A stretch of DNA of 20,488 bases, taken from CAZDDA01 sp964568045. Lineage in GTDB: Bacteria; Bipolaricaulota; Bipolaricaulia; UBA7950; UBA9294. Shown here in pieces: positions 5,687 through 13,254 of this stretch (position 1 is the first letter of the stretch; each line of letters begins with the position of its first letter). Both the position numbers and the translations under genes were made by a program. The stretch covers positions 1 to 20,488 of the forward strand of contig CAZMOL010000024.1 of NCBI GenBank assembly GCA_964568045.1, read 5' to 3'. The notes beneath the pieces are model-generated. The model had not been told where the DNA came from. It was given only the letters and a program-made list of their open reading frames with translations, and searched no databases.

Positions 5687-6871
5687 ATGCTTATCTGGTT
5701 TGGTTTCTCGCTTGCTGTCCTTTCACTACTCTACCTGTCCCGGCGCAGTCTCGCCCTGGGAATGGCCGTCGCCGCCGTGGTGCTGGCCGCATTCACTTTG
5801 TCTTTGCCAGAGGTGGGAAGCGCACTGGTGGCGACGTTCGGCGATCCCTCAGTCCTGCTCCTCGCTCTCGTCGTTGGTTTAATTCCGATGATCGGAGGCA
5901 GCCTCGAGGTCTCCGGCGAGATGGATCGACTCGTAGCGAATATGCGAATACGTGTAAAGCCATTCCTCGTGCTGGGCCCGGCGCTTTTGGGAATGCTCCC
6001 CATGCCGGGGGGGGCTCTTCTTTCCGCCCCTCTGGTCGAGCGTGGGGCACCGACGACCTCAGCCGATGTCAAGGCAGCAGCGAACGTGTGGTTCCGCCAT
6101 ACCCCCTTGCTCATCTATCCGCTCGCCCCGTCGTTGATCGCTTCGGCCAAGATCGCTTCCCTAGACCTCTACCAGGTGATCCCCTTCCTCATCCCTGCCT
6201 TCCTTGTCACCCTTCTACTCGGCTACGGTTTCCTCCTGCGCCGCGCCGAGGGGAGGGTCGGCATCTCGGGGCGTTTCTCTTTGCGTGGATTGCTCGTTCC
6301 CCTGGGGATCATCCTCGCAGCACCGGTCCTTGACCTTCTTCTGAAGACCAGCGTGTCCCTACCCTATCCGGAGATTGGAACCGCATTCGGGGTAGGGGTA
6401 AGTCTTCTGGCCGCAACATACGTCGGACGGCTTCGAACGCCAGATCTCAAGGAGATTGTTCGCAAGATGCGGCCGTGGAAGTTTTCCCTGATTATTCTCG
6501 CCATGTTCATGTTCCTGAATGTGTTCAAAGCATCTGGAGCCCCGGAGAGTCTCGCTGCCCTCTCTCTTCCTCCGATCTTCCTGTGCGTGGTGGTCGGCTT
6601 TGTGCTCGGGCTGATCACCGGGCGCATTCAGGCACCCACTTCGATTATCATCCCCATCTTCATCACGACGTACGGCGCGATGTCCCCCGCAGCATTCGCT
6701 GTCACCTATTCAGCCGTCTTCCTCGGCTATCTCATCACCCCGATTCACCCGTGCATCTCCGTATCTTTGGAGTACTTTTCCACCTCGATGCCGGACTTTT
6801 TGCGAAAGATGGCGCTGCCAGTCGCCATCGGCACCCTCATCACTCTAGCCATTGGATTCTGGGTGCTGTGA
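5687..6871 (+). CDS. DUF401 family integral membrane protein, putative transporter
   Basis: This 394-residue protein is very hydrophobic, with about ten predicted membrane segments by eye. It contains the two conserved re-entrant-like motifs of the DUF401 family: LPMPGGALLSAP (104-115) in the first half and ITPIHPCISV (350-359) in the second. The pseudo-symmetric layout of P-x-P-G-G and T-P-I-H-P segments resembles the ion-transporter (IT) superfamily of secondary carriers. A role in uptake or export of an organic anion is inferred only. The ATG at 5687 follows GGAG and directly opens the first membrane helix; a longer in-frame start at 5654 would add a charged extension overlapping the candidate promoter. 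A weak hairpin follows the gene. Confidence 0.82.
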   Translation: MLIWFGFSLAVLSLLYLSRRSLALGMAVAAVVLAAFTLSLPEVGSALVATFGDPSVLLLALVVGLIPMIGGSLEVSGEMDRLVANMRIRVKPFLVLGPALLGMLPMPGGALLSAPLVERGAPTTSADVKAAANVWFRHTPLLIYPLAPSLIASAKIASLDLYQVIPFLIPAFLVTLLLGYGFLLRRAEGRVGISGRFSLRGLLVPLGIILAAPVLDLLLKTSVSLPYPEIGTAFGVGVSLLAATYVGRLRTPDLKEIVRKMRPWKFSLIILAMFMFLNVFKASGAPESLAALSLPPIFLCVVVGFVLGLITGRIQAPTSIIIPIFITTYGAMSPAAFAVTYSAVFLGYLITPIHPCISVSLEYFSTSMPDFLRKMALPVAIGTLITLAIGFWVL

Positions 6872-6906
6872 AGGCGTTTCGTTCCTAAGGAGGAAGAAAG
6901 CTGTTG

Positions 6907-6921
6907 CGAGGCCAGACCTCG
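6907..6921 (+). terminator. Weak hairpin after the DUF401 gene
   Basis: The arms CGAGG (6907-6911) and CCTCG (6917-6921) enclose a 5-base loop and are followed by TTTCCC. The stem is short and the T-tract minimal, so this is a weak terminator candidate 35 bases after the stop. Confidence 0.3.
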
Positions 6922-7120
6922 TTTCCCAAAAGCTGATAGCAAAACCACAAGCGATTCATTCCCGATCAACCTTCCTTGCCAACCTCAGCGTATAGGAGCC
7001 TCCTTGTGTGAGCAAGAGACGGCAACCAGCTCAACTCTGGCTCATAGCGGCTTACACCCACACACGCTGCCCGGAGAGTTGCAAGGCTCGATTTGTGTTT
7101 CAAGCATGACTTCCCAGGGT

Positions 7121-7130
7121 GACACGTGTC
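7121..7130. promoter_or_regulatory. Perfect palindrome upstream of the FucI-like gene
   Basis: GACACGTGTC is a perfect 10-base palindrome about 60 bases before the next start codon, a location where an operator could sit. A palindrome this short can occur by chance, and no promoter elements flank it clearly. Confidence 0.2.
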
Positions 7131-7189
7131 CGGCTTCAAGGTCCGCCCTTCCTTCCTGCCTTGGTTTCTTCCATCACTAGGATTTGATC

Positions 7190-8404
7190 ATGGACAGAAT
7201 CGAAGTGATCGCACGCGCCTCGAGTCTGCATCAGCAGCGAGAGATTGTGCGTCTCAAGAAACACCTACTCGCGGACATCAGCGCTTTCTGCAGTTTTGAC
7301 TTGCACGAGGTGGACTTCCCCTCCGGTGAGGCGCTCGCTGCCGTCCTCGTATTGAGCGGGGGCGTCGAGCGAGAAGTACTGAAACTGGTCTCTCAGCTTC
7401 CCACTCCAACGCTTCTCATCGCCCATTCTGGTCACAATTCACTGCCGGCTTGTCTAGAAATCCTCGCCCGCATACGACAAGAGGGCGGCGAAGGGCAAAT
7501 CCTATTCGGATCCCCAGAGACAATTGCTCGCAAACTCACGCTTGAATTACAGGTTGTTTCTGCGTGGGAGAGACTTCGATTCAGTCGGGTGGGGCTGATC
7601 GGGACACCTTCTGAATGGCTGGTCGCAAGTGATCTAGAGCGGGCCTTTCTCAAAGGGCGCTTGGGAATAGAGCTTGTCCAGATCGAGATGAAGGAGTTGA
7701 TTGGGCGCATCGAGTCAACAACTCCCTCCAAGAAGGACATTGCTCGGTTCACCAAAGCTGCGAAAGGAGACCCAGAACCCAGCAAAGAGGAGTTGCACCA
7801 AGCGGCTGCAGTCTATACCGCCCTGCATACTCTGGTGGAGGAGCATCGACTTGCCGCATTTACAGTGCGCTGCTTCGACCTGGTATCACGATTGCAGAAT
7901 ACCGGATGCTACGCCCTATCTCGTCTTAACGACGAGAGGATTCCGGCTGGTTGTGAAGGCGACCTACAGGCGCTCTTCTCCCTTTATCTCGCAGTACTTC
8001 TGTCTGGAGAGGCAGCATTTATGGGAAACATCGCTTCGGTAGAACCTGCCACGAACAAGATTGTCCTAGCCCATTGCTCCTGTCCCCTGTCGCTGGGAAC
8101 ACACTACGCAATTCGGAGCCATTTTGAATCAGGCCTCGGAGTAGGAATCGCGGTAACCTTCTCTGAGGGACCTTGCACTTTGTTACGCCTTGGCGGTCTC
8201 CGGCTCGACCAGTTGTTCATCCGCCAAGGCGTAATCGAAGGCGCTCTGGAACGGAACGATCTGTGTCGTACACAGGTTGCCCTCTCCGTCACCGATCCAG
8301 TCTCTCCACTTCTCACCGCTCCGCTGGGAAACCACCACATACTTGTTCCCGGCAACTATCGTGAAGCGATAGAACTCTTCTTTGAGCGCTACTTGCGCCC
8401 TTGA
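7190..8404 (+). CDS. L-fucose isomerase-like protein, substrate unknown
   Basis: The 404-residue protein resembles the L-fucose/L-arabinose isomerase-like superfamily. A Rossmann-like N-terminal half has LSGGVEREVLKLVSQL (55-70) and a second domain has VGLIGTPSEWL (134-144). The conserved C-terminal region contains FTVRCFDL (224-231), then AGCEGDLQALFSLYL (253-267) and AHCSCPL (294-300), where acidic residues and His could bind metal. Members isomerise aldoses and ketoses, but many homologues of this divergent type have no known substrate, and I cannot assign one. ATG 7190 has AGGA 7 bases upstream; TTG 7184 in the same frame is possible. The gene stands alone, with 58 bases to the next gene. 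Confidence 0.72.
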   Translation: MDRIEVIARASSLHQQREIVRLKKHLLADISAFCSFDLHEVDFPSGEALAAVLVLSGGVEREVLKLVSQLPTPTLLIAHSGHNSLPACLEILARIRQEGGEGQILFGSPETIARKLTLELQVVSAWERLRFSRVGLIGTPSEWLVASDLERAFLKGRLGIELVQIEMKELIGRIESTTPSKKDIARFTKAAKGDPEPSKEELHQAAAVYTALHTLVEEHRLAAFTVRCFDLVSRLQNTGCYALSRLNDERIPAGCEGDLQALFSLYLAVLLSGEAAFMGNIASVEPATNKIVLAHCSCPLSLGTHYAIRSHFESGLGVGIAVTFSEGPCTLLRLGGLRLDQLFIRQGVIEGALERNDLCRTQVALSVTDPVSPLLTAPLGNHHILVPGNYREAIELFFERYLRP

Positions 8405-8462
8405 GTTGCCAAGTTAAGGCCACTCCGCTACCATCTCCTATAGACTCGGAGGTGACCAAGAG

Positions 8463-8741
8463 ATGGCGGAACGGCAGATGCGGATCACCGCGGACAACGA
8501 TATGCGGCGAGGGACCTATTCCAACCTCGCTCTGATTTCTCATCGCAAGGAGGAATTCGTCCTTGATTTCCTGTTTGTCGACCCACAGACACAGACATCG
8601 AAGGACGACCAGGCCCTTCTTGCCTCCAGAATCATCCTTAACCCCGGGCACATGAAGCGCCTCTATCAGGCCATTGGTGAGAATATCCAGCGCTATGAAA
8701 AGAACTTCGGCAAGATCGTCCTTCCCCCTAACCTGAAATAG
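8463..8741 (+). CDS. DUF3467 domain protein
   Basis: This 92-residue protein fits the DUF3467 family almost end to end. The pattern R.G.YSN (515-type opening of the domain at residues 16-21), HRKEEFVLDFLF (27-38), SRIILNPGHMKRLYQAIGENIQRYEKNFGKI (55-85) is characteristic, with a Tyr-Glu-Lys helix near the end. The family has no established biochemical role. A GGAGGTGA site 6 bases before ATG 8463 gives a firm start. It lies 35 bases upstream of the histidine kinase gene on the same strand, so it may be in the same transcript. A 6-bp GC-rich hairpin sits between the two. Confidence 0.85.
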   Translation: MAERQMRITADNDMRRGTYSNLALISHRKEEFVLDFLFVDPQTQTSKDDQALLASRIILNPGHMKRLYQAIGENIQRYEKNFGKIVLPPNLK

Positions 8742-8750
8742 GAACGAGCA

Positions 8751-8765
8751 GCGGCGGGTCGCCGC
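8751..8765. promoter_or_regulatory. GC-rich hairpin directly before the histidine kinase gene
   Basis: The arms GCGGCG (8751-8756) and CGCCGC (8760-8765) pair perfectly around a GGT loop and end 11 bases before the kinase ATG. There is no T-tract, so it is not a standard terminator. It could limit kinase translation or protect the upstream mRNA end. Confidence 0.35.
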
Positions 8766-8776
8766 CTCTATGACCA

Positions 8777-10024
8777 ATGATTGACGAAAGGCGGTTTGGG
8801 GAGCAAAAAGAAAGCGTCCTGCGGACGATCCTTGCCCGACGGATCACACTCGGCGTTTTCGCCGCCGTTGCTCTCATCGTAAAATTCACGAGTGGGATTA
8901 GCTATCTCAACCCTCTCTACTACACTCCACTGGCGTGGTTTCTGATGACGTTCCCGTTCGCCTTCCTCGTTCGACAACAACACAAGGAAAAACAACTGCA
9001 CTGGGTACACGCTGGTTTTTTTATCGCTGAGATTGCGTTGATCACGTTCTTTGTCCACTGGATGGGAGGTAGCGAGTGGATCGGGAACATCTTTTACCTA
9101 TTCACGGTGATCTATGCCAACTTCTTTCTTCCCCGACTCCAGGGGTACCTCATCACCGCGCTGGTCATCCTCCTTTACTCATCGTTGGTCCTGCTCGAGT
9201 ACTCCGGTGTGATTCCTCACCGGTCCTTGTTCGCCATGCTCGGGGAACCTTATCGTAGCCTGTCATACACTCTAACGACGATTCTTGCCGGCGCGATTGG
9301 CATCTATGCGGTCCTCGCTTATACCGTTCGATCCTTTACCGAAATCTTTGCCCGCAAGAATCGTGCCCTCGCCGAAAGGGAGGAAGATCTCGCAAGACTA
9401 TCGAGGCAACTCCTCTCCGCCCAAGAAGACGAGCGTCGACGAATCGCCCATGAGCTGCACGACAAACTCGGGCAATCACTTGCTGCGGTGAAGCTTCATA
9501 TCGGCGCCTTGCGCAAGAGTCTCCCAGACGAGCAGAGGGAAGAAGTCCTCGGGATCGTTGATCAAGCCATTGCCGAGACCCGATCCTTGGCCTACTCCCT
9601 CCGTCCGCCGCTTCTCGAAGACCTCGGCCTGTTACCTTCGATACATCAACTCGCGGAAATGGTAGAGGCATCGAGCGGAATTGAGGTACGCTTGGCCATG
9701 GACGAGGGCAAGAGACTGCCAAGGCCGGTGGAGAGCCTTCTGTTCACTGTCGCCCAGGAGGCAATCAAGAACGTGCAGCAGCACGCCCAGGCAACCGAAG
9801 TAGTCGTTGGCTTATCCAGAGAACCTGGGAAAGTCATCCTGACAGTGGAAGACAACGGAATTGGGTTCCAGTCAAAGGATTCGCAAGGGCTAGGCCTCCT
9901 TGGAATCAGAGAGCGGGTGGAGGGAATCGGAGGTCAACTCATCATCAGCTCCACTGTGGGTGGCGGGTCGTGCGTAACCGTTGAGGTTCCTAATGAGACC
10001 AATCCGTGTAGCGATTGCAGATGA
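8777..10024 (+). CDS. Membrane sensor histidine kinase, HisKA_3 (NarX/LiaS-like) type
   Basis: The 415-residue protein starts with about six membrane segments (roughly residues 21-40, 50-66, 77-96, 103-118, 122-142, 162-184) with little extracytoplasmic sequence, so the signal is probably sensed within or at the membrane. A coiled linker (190-216) leads to the dimerisation helix ERRRIAHELHDKLGQ, with phosphoacceptor His228 by analogy to NarX. The ATPase domain has the N-box QEAIKNVQQHA (Asn332), VEDNGIGF (Asp359) and GLGLLGIRERV (371-381). It autophosphorylates and passes phosphate to a NarL-type regulator. Its last 32 bases overlap the first regulator gene, indicating a cognate pair. The Shine-Dalgarno sequence before ATG 8777 is poor. 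Confidence 0.93.
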   Translation: MIDERRFGEQKESVLRTILARRITLGVFAAVALIVKFTSGISYLNPLYYTPLAWFLMTFPFAFLVRQQHKEKQLHWVHAGFFIAEIALITFFVHWMGGSEWIGNIFYLFTVIYANFFLPRLQGYLITALVILLYSSLVLLEYSGVIPHRSLFAMLGEPYRSLSYTLTTILAGAIGIYAVLAYTVRSFTEIFARKNRALAEREEDLARLSRQLLSAQEDERRRIAHELHDKLGQSLAAVKLHIGALRKSLPDEQREEVLGIVDQAIAETRSLAYSLRPPLLEDLGLLPSIHQLAEMVEASSGIEVRLAMDEGKRLPRPVESLLFTVAQEAIKNVQQHAQATEVVVGLSREPGKVILTVEDNGIGFQSKDSQGLGLLGIRERVEGIGGQLIISSTVGGGSCVTVEVPNETNPCSDCR

Positions 10025-10580
10025 CCACGCGATTGTTCGCGAAGGACTCACCCGCCTGCTTGACTCCTACCCACAGATCGAGGTCGTAGGAACGGCAAAG
10101 GGCGGGTTGGCGGCTGTTGAGCTGGCACAGGCACACGCGCCAGACGTGTTTCTGATGGATATCGCAATGCCCGACCTCGACGGTATTTCCGCAATCCCTC
10201 GCCTTACCCAAGCTTCTCCAACTACAAGAATCCTCATCCTTTCCATGCATGACGAACCGGAGTACGCACAGGCTGCAATACGGCATGGTGCGTATGGTTT
10301 GGTCTCCAAGGCGGCTTCAGCTGAGACCCTGGTCGCGGCCATTCAGACGGCGTTTCGCAGCGAACCCATCCCCAGCGGTCAGACGCTTTCCCCTCGCGAG
10401 AGGCAAATCCTTGCCATGATCGCGATCGGAGAAACGAATGACCAGATCGCGACCAGACTATCGATCCGCCCAAAAACGGTTGACCACCATTGTCAACGCC
10501 TGATGGAGAAACTGGACATCCACACCCGGCCTGGCCTCATCGCTTACGCAAAGCGAATCGGCACTTGTCCGGCAGATTGA
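9993..10580 (+). CDS. NarL/FixJ-family response regulator (first)
   Basis: This 195-residue regulator has a receiver domain (acidic pocket Asp10-Asp11, phosphoacceptor Asp56, Ser84, Lys106) and a C-terminal LuxR-type helix-turn-helix (about 132-176, LSPRERQILAMIAIGETNDQ onward). It is the likely partner of the overlapping membrane kinase. ATG 9993 preceded by GAGG is the best start; an in-frame TTG at 9981 is weaker. The interdomain linker is short (SEPIPSGQT). The second regulator begins 51 bases later and shares the same opening MRPIRV, suggesting gene duplication followed by divergence. Confidence 0.93.
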   Translation: MRPIRVAIADDHAIVREGLTRLLDSYPQIEVVGTAKGGLAAVELAQAHAPDVFLMDIAMPDLDGISAIPRLTQASPTTRILILSMHDEPEYAQAAIRHGAYGLVSKAASAETLVAAIQTAFRSEPIPSGQTLSPRERQILAMIAIGETNDQIATRLSIRPKTVDHHCQRLMEKLDIHTRPGLIAYAKRIGTCPAD

Positions 10581-10616
10581 TACATTTCCCCTATTCCTAG
10601 AACGCCCCAACTCCGG

Positions 10617-10622
10617 TAGAAT
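10617..10622 (+). promoter_or_regulatory. Possible -10 element before the second regulator
   Basis: TAGAAT matches 5 of 6 consensus bases and lies 9 bases before the ATG at 10632. If used, transcription would begin almost at the start codon and the mRNA would be leaderless. No good -35 is visible at the right distance, and read-through from the upstream genes is equally possible. Confidence 0.2.
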
Positions 10623-10631
10623 GATTTTGAG

Positions 10632-11267
10632 ATGAGACCGATCCGGGTGGTGTTAGCAGACGACCATACGCTGGTCCGCCAGGGAATCAAGACCCTGCTC
10701 CCCTCCTCTACGATTCGCGTCGAGGCGGAGGCAGCGGATGGTCGCGAGTTGGTGAAACACGTAAGAAGGCTCCACCCGGACATAGCCCTGGTCGACATCT
10801 CCATGCCACTTTTAAACGGAATCGAAGCAACGCGCCGGATCGCAAAAACTGCTCCGAAGACACGGGTGATCATTCTGTCGATGTACGCGGATAAGGAGTA
10901 CGTTGTCCACGCACGCCAACTCGGGGCTTGGGGATATGTGCTCAAGGAAGAGGCTCCGGAGCGCCTGGTACAAGCCATCAGGACCGTGCATAGAGGCAAG
11001 CGGTACTTTCCGGCAAAGAGTGTTTCAGGAGACTTCGCGACTGTGGATGAGCGGCTCACCCCCCGAGAAAGAGAGGTCCTGCAGTTAATTGCCGAAGGCA
11101 AGAAGAACCGCGAAATTGCTGTGATCATGACGCGCAGTCTGCACACCGTGCGTAACCATCGAGCCCGCCTCATGAAGAAACTGGGAGTACACGGCGCAGC
11201 GGAACTGGTTCAAGCCGCAGAGGAATTGGGCCTGGTGCACCTTGAACCGGCAGGAGGAAAAAGGTGA
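10632..11267 (+). CDS. NarL/FixJ-family response regulator (second), coupled to the hopanoid operon
   Basis: The 211-residue protein has a receiver domain (Asp10-Asp11, phosphoacceptor Asp55, Ser82, Lys104) and a LuxR-type DNA-binding domain (about 142-186, LTPREREVLQLIAEGKKNRE onward). It differs from the first regulator mainly in the linker and in a longer C-terminal tail. Its stop codon shares the GTGA sequence with the start of the polyprenyl synthase gene, which places it as the first cistron of the isoprenoid/hopanoid operon. It may respond to the same kinase as its neighbour. The target genes are unknown; autoregulation of this operon is an inference from position. Confidence 0.93.
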   Translation: MRPIRVVLADDHTLVRQGIKTLLPSSTIRVEAEAADGRELVKHVRRLHPDIALVDISMPLLNGIEATRRIAKTAPKTRVIILSMYADKEYVVHARQLGAWGYVLKEEAPERLVQAIRTVHRGKRYFPAKSVSGDFATVDERLTPREREVLQLIAEGKKNREIAVIMTRSLHTVRNHRARLMKKLGVHGAAELVQAAEELGLVHLEPAGGKR

Positions 11268-12253
11268 GCCTGCCAACGCTCCTTTCTCGGTATCGCAGCC
11301 TGATTACAGCAGGCCTCGCAGAGGTCCTAGGTGGTGAGGGCCTTTTGTACGCAATCCTGCGCTACCACGTGGGACTTGAGGACGAACAGGGCGTGGTACG
11401 TAACCACATGGGGAAGTTCTTACGGCCGAGCCTGGTGCTGTCCACTGCTGAGGAACTGGGAGGAGGACTCGATCAAGCCCTCCCAGCAGCGCTGGCGCTG
11501 GAGCTCATTCACGACTTTTCTCTGATTCATGATGATATCCAGGACGACGATAGGACGCGCAGAGGTCGCCCCACCGTATGGAGTCGATACGGGGTTGCCC
11601 AAGCAATCAATGCAGGCGACCTGATGCAGGCCCTTGCCATCACCCAGGTGCTTCTCGTTGGCCAAGACGCTGTGAAAACGCTGACAGAAGAAACGATCGA
11701 GATGATTGAGGGTCAAGGGCTCGATCTGGACGTAGAGGAAAAAGCGGTGGGAGTGGAACCGTATCTGGAGATGATCGACAAAAAGACCGGCGCGCTGATC
11801 CGCTGCGCGTTTCGCCTCGGGGCAGTCGTCGCAGCAGCCCCGACCAAAGTAGAAGGAGCATTGGCCAAAGTAGGTCAAGAGCTGGGGAGAGCCTTTCAGA
11901 TCCGCGATGATTTGCTTGGTGTGTGGGGTGACGGCGCGGTTACAGGAAAACCACACGGCTCCGACATTCGATGCAAGAAAAAGACACTCCCTGCGGCAAT
12001 CACCCTGTCGGCTGTGAGCGGGACTGATCGAACTGACCTGGAGCGTCTCTACAACAAGAAGACGCTAACCGACGAAGATGTTGCTCGAGTCATTGAGATC
12101 ATGGACAAGACTGGGGCACATCAGGTGGGAAAACAGATGGTCATCGAACACCTCAATCGAGCGCGGGAATGGCTTGCACAGGTTCCCTTCTCCGAAGGCG
12201 GAATGCAGGAAATGGAGGAATTGATGCAATACCTCGCAGAAAGGGAGCAATGA
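11264..12253 (+). CDS. Polyprenyl (farnesyl/geranylgeranyl) diphosphate synthase
   Basis: This 329-residue trans-prenyltransferase condenses isopentenyl diphosphate with allylic diphosphates. It has GKFLRP (50-55), the first Asp-rich motif DDIQD (90-94), GQGLDLD (150-156), and the second Asp-rich motif FQIRDDLLGVWGD (211-223). The first motif lacks the two-residue insertion of typical bacterial FPP synthases, and the residues 5 and 4 before it are Phe85 and Ser86, an arrangement known from archaeal-type GGPP synthases. In this operon FPP is the substrate needed for squalene, so product length (C15 or C20) is open. The GTG start at 11264 overlaps the regulator stop (GTGA) and follows AGGAGG. 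Confidence 0.9.
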   Translation: MSLPTLLSRYRSLITAGLAEVLGGEGLLYAILRYHVGLEDEQGVVRNHMGKFLRPSLVLSTAEELGGGLDQALPAALALELIHDFSLIHDDIQDDDRTRRGRPTVWSRYGVAQAINAGDLMQALAITQVLLVGQDAVKTLTEETIEMIEGQGLDLDVEEKAVGVEPYLEMIDKKTGALIRCAFRLGAVVAAAPTKVEGALAKVGQELGRAFQIRDDLLGVWGDGAVTGKPHGSDIRCKKKTLPAAITLSAVSGTDRTDLERLYNKKTLTDEDVARVIEIMDKTGAHQVGKQMVIEHLNRAREWLAQVPFSEGGMQEMEELMQYLAEREQ

Positions 12254-13254
12254 AGCGGCCAGTAAAGCTCGATCTCAAGATGGCGCGGTATTTAATGCTC
12301 CAGAAAACAAAACGGCGAACCTACTTCCCCTTTGTCACCATGCTCGAACCGCTTGAGGCGTGCAACCTAGCGTGCATCGGCTGTGGACGAGTCATTGAGT
12401 ACGAGAACGAGATGGACCGGCGTTTGTCGGTTGAAGAATCGCTGTCCGCCGTACACGCATCAGGGGCGCCCATCGTCTCCATCTCGGGCGGCGAGCCTTT
12501 GCTCCACCCTCAGATCGAGGAGATTGTGCGCGCAATCCTCGCCGAGAAACGCTTCATTTACCTGTGCACCAACGGCCTTCTGCTCCAGGAAAGGCTCGAT
12601 CGATTCCCTCTTTCCCCCTACCTATCGTTCGTAGTACACCTCGACGGAACAAAGACGATTCACGATCACGTTACGCGGCGAGAGGGCACGTACGATGCGG
12701 CATTGGCCGCAATACAGGATGCCCTGAGAAGAGGGTTTCGCGTCAACACCAACACCACCCTGTTCCACGGCTCGAACGTTGAGGATCTACACAAGCTATT
12801 TGCCCAACTCACACAAATGGGAGTGGAAGGCTTGATGGTCTCCCCGGGCTATGCATACGAAGACGTCTCCGACCAAGATCTCTTTCTCCAACGCGAGGAG
12901 TCGATCGGGGTCTTCCGTCGCGTTCTTGACCAAGGCAAGGAATTTCCGTTCTACAACAATCCCCTTTATCTCGATTTTCTCCGTGGAGAGCGTGAGTACG
13001 CCTGTGCCGCGTGGACGACCCCAACCTATACAGTTCTTGGGTGGAGAAAACCCTGCTATGCCCTTGCCGATGAGCACATCGAGGACGTAGGCGAGTTGTT
13101 TAACCCAGCGGTGTGGAAAAGCTACGGGCCAGGAAAAGACCGACGCTGCACAAACTGCATGATGCACTCCTCCTTCGAAGGAGCAAGTATTCTAAAAGCC
13201 CTTTCCCGCCCGCGCGATCTATTCACTTTGGCCATAGGGGAGAGGAGAGGATGA
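12250..13254 (+). CDS. hpnH: Adenosyl-hopene transferase HpnH (radical SAM)
   Basis: The 334-residue protein is a radical SAM enzyme that joins a 5'-deoxyadenosyl radical to hopene to make adenosylhopane, the first step to C35 hopanoids. The cluster motif is Cys38-x3-Cys42-x2-Cys45 (ACNLACIGCGR) and the SAM-binding GGEP is at 80-83. The N-terminus (KLDLKMARYLMLQK), the C-x15-PCY segment (Cys252, Pro268-Cys269) and the late CTNCMMH (300-306) are typical of HpnH with its C-terminal DUF3463-like region. At residue 307, where I recall HpnH proteins having a third Cys (MVHC-type), there is Ser. ATG 12250 overlaps the previous stop as ATGA; an earlier in-frame ATG at 12169 lies within the synthase gene. 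Confidence 0.93.
   Translation: MKRPVKLDLKMARYLMLQKTKRRTYFPFVTMLEPLEACNLACIGCGRVIEYENEMDRRLSVEESLSAVHASGAPIVSISGGEPLLHPQIEEIVRAILAEKRFIYLCTNGLLLQERLDRFPLSPYLSFVVHLDGTKTIHDHVTRREGTYDAALAAIQDALRRGFRVNTNTTLFHGSNVEDLHKLFAQLTQMGVEGLMVSPGYAYEDVSDQDLFLQREESIGVFRRVLDQGKEFPFYNNPLYLDFLRGEREYACAAWTTPTYTVLGWRKPCYALADEHIEDVGELFNPAVWKSYGPGKDRRCTNCMMHSSFEGASILKALSRPRDLFTLAIGERRG

Larger units (their letters stand above)
6872..7189. other. Non-coding region between DUF401 and the FucI-like gene
   Basis: In these 318 bases I see no gene or RNA gene. They hold a short hairpin at 6907-6921 and a perfect 10-base palindrome at 7121-7130. I could not find a convincing promoter for the next gene by eye. Confidence 0.5.

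Noticed and set aside
5256..5882. 208-codon plus-strand frame across the duplicated-unit gene and the DUF401 start
   Set aside because: It overlaps two better-supported genes in other frames and its translation has no recognisable features.
6872..7189. Possible tRNA or riboswitch in the gap before the FucI-like gene
   Set aside because: I could not find a cloverleaf, a T-loop GTTCRA box or a known riboswitch core in either direction.
12169..12249. Earlier in-frame ATG for hpnH
   Set aside because: It lies within the prenyl synthase gene, and the conserved HpnH start (KLDLKMARY) follows the ATG at 12250.
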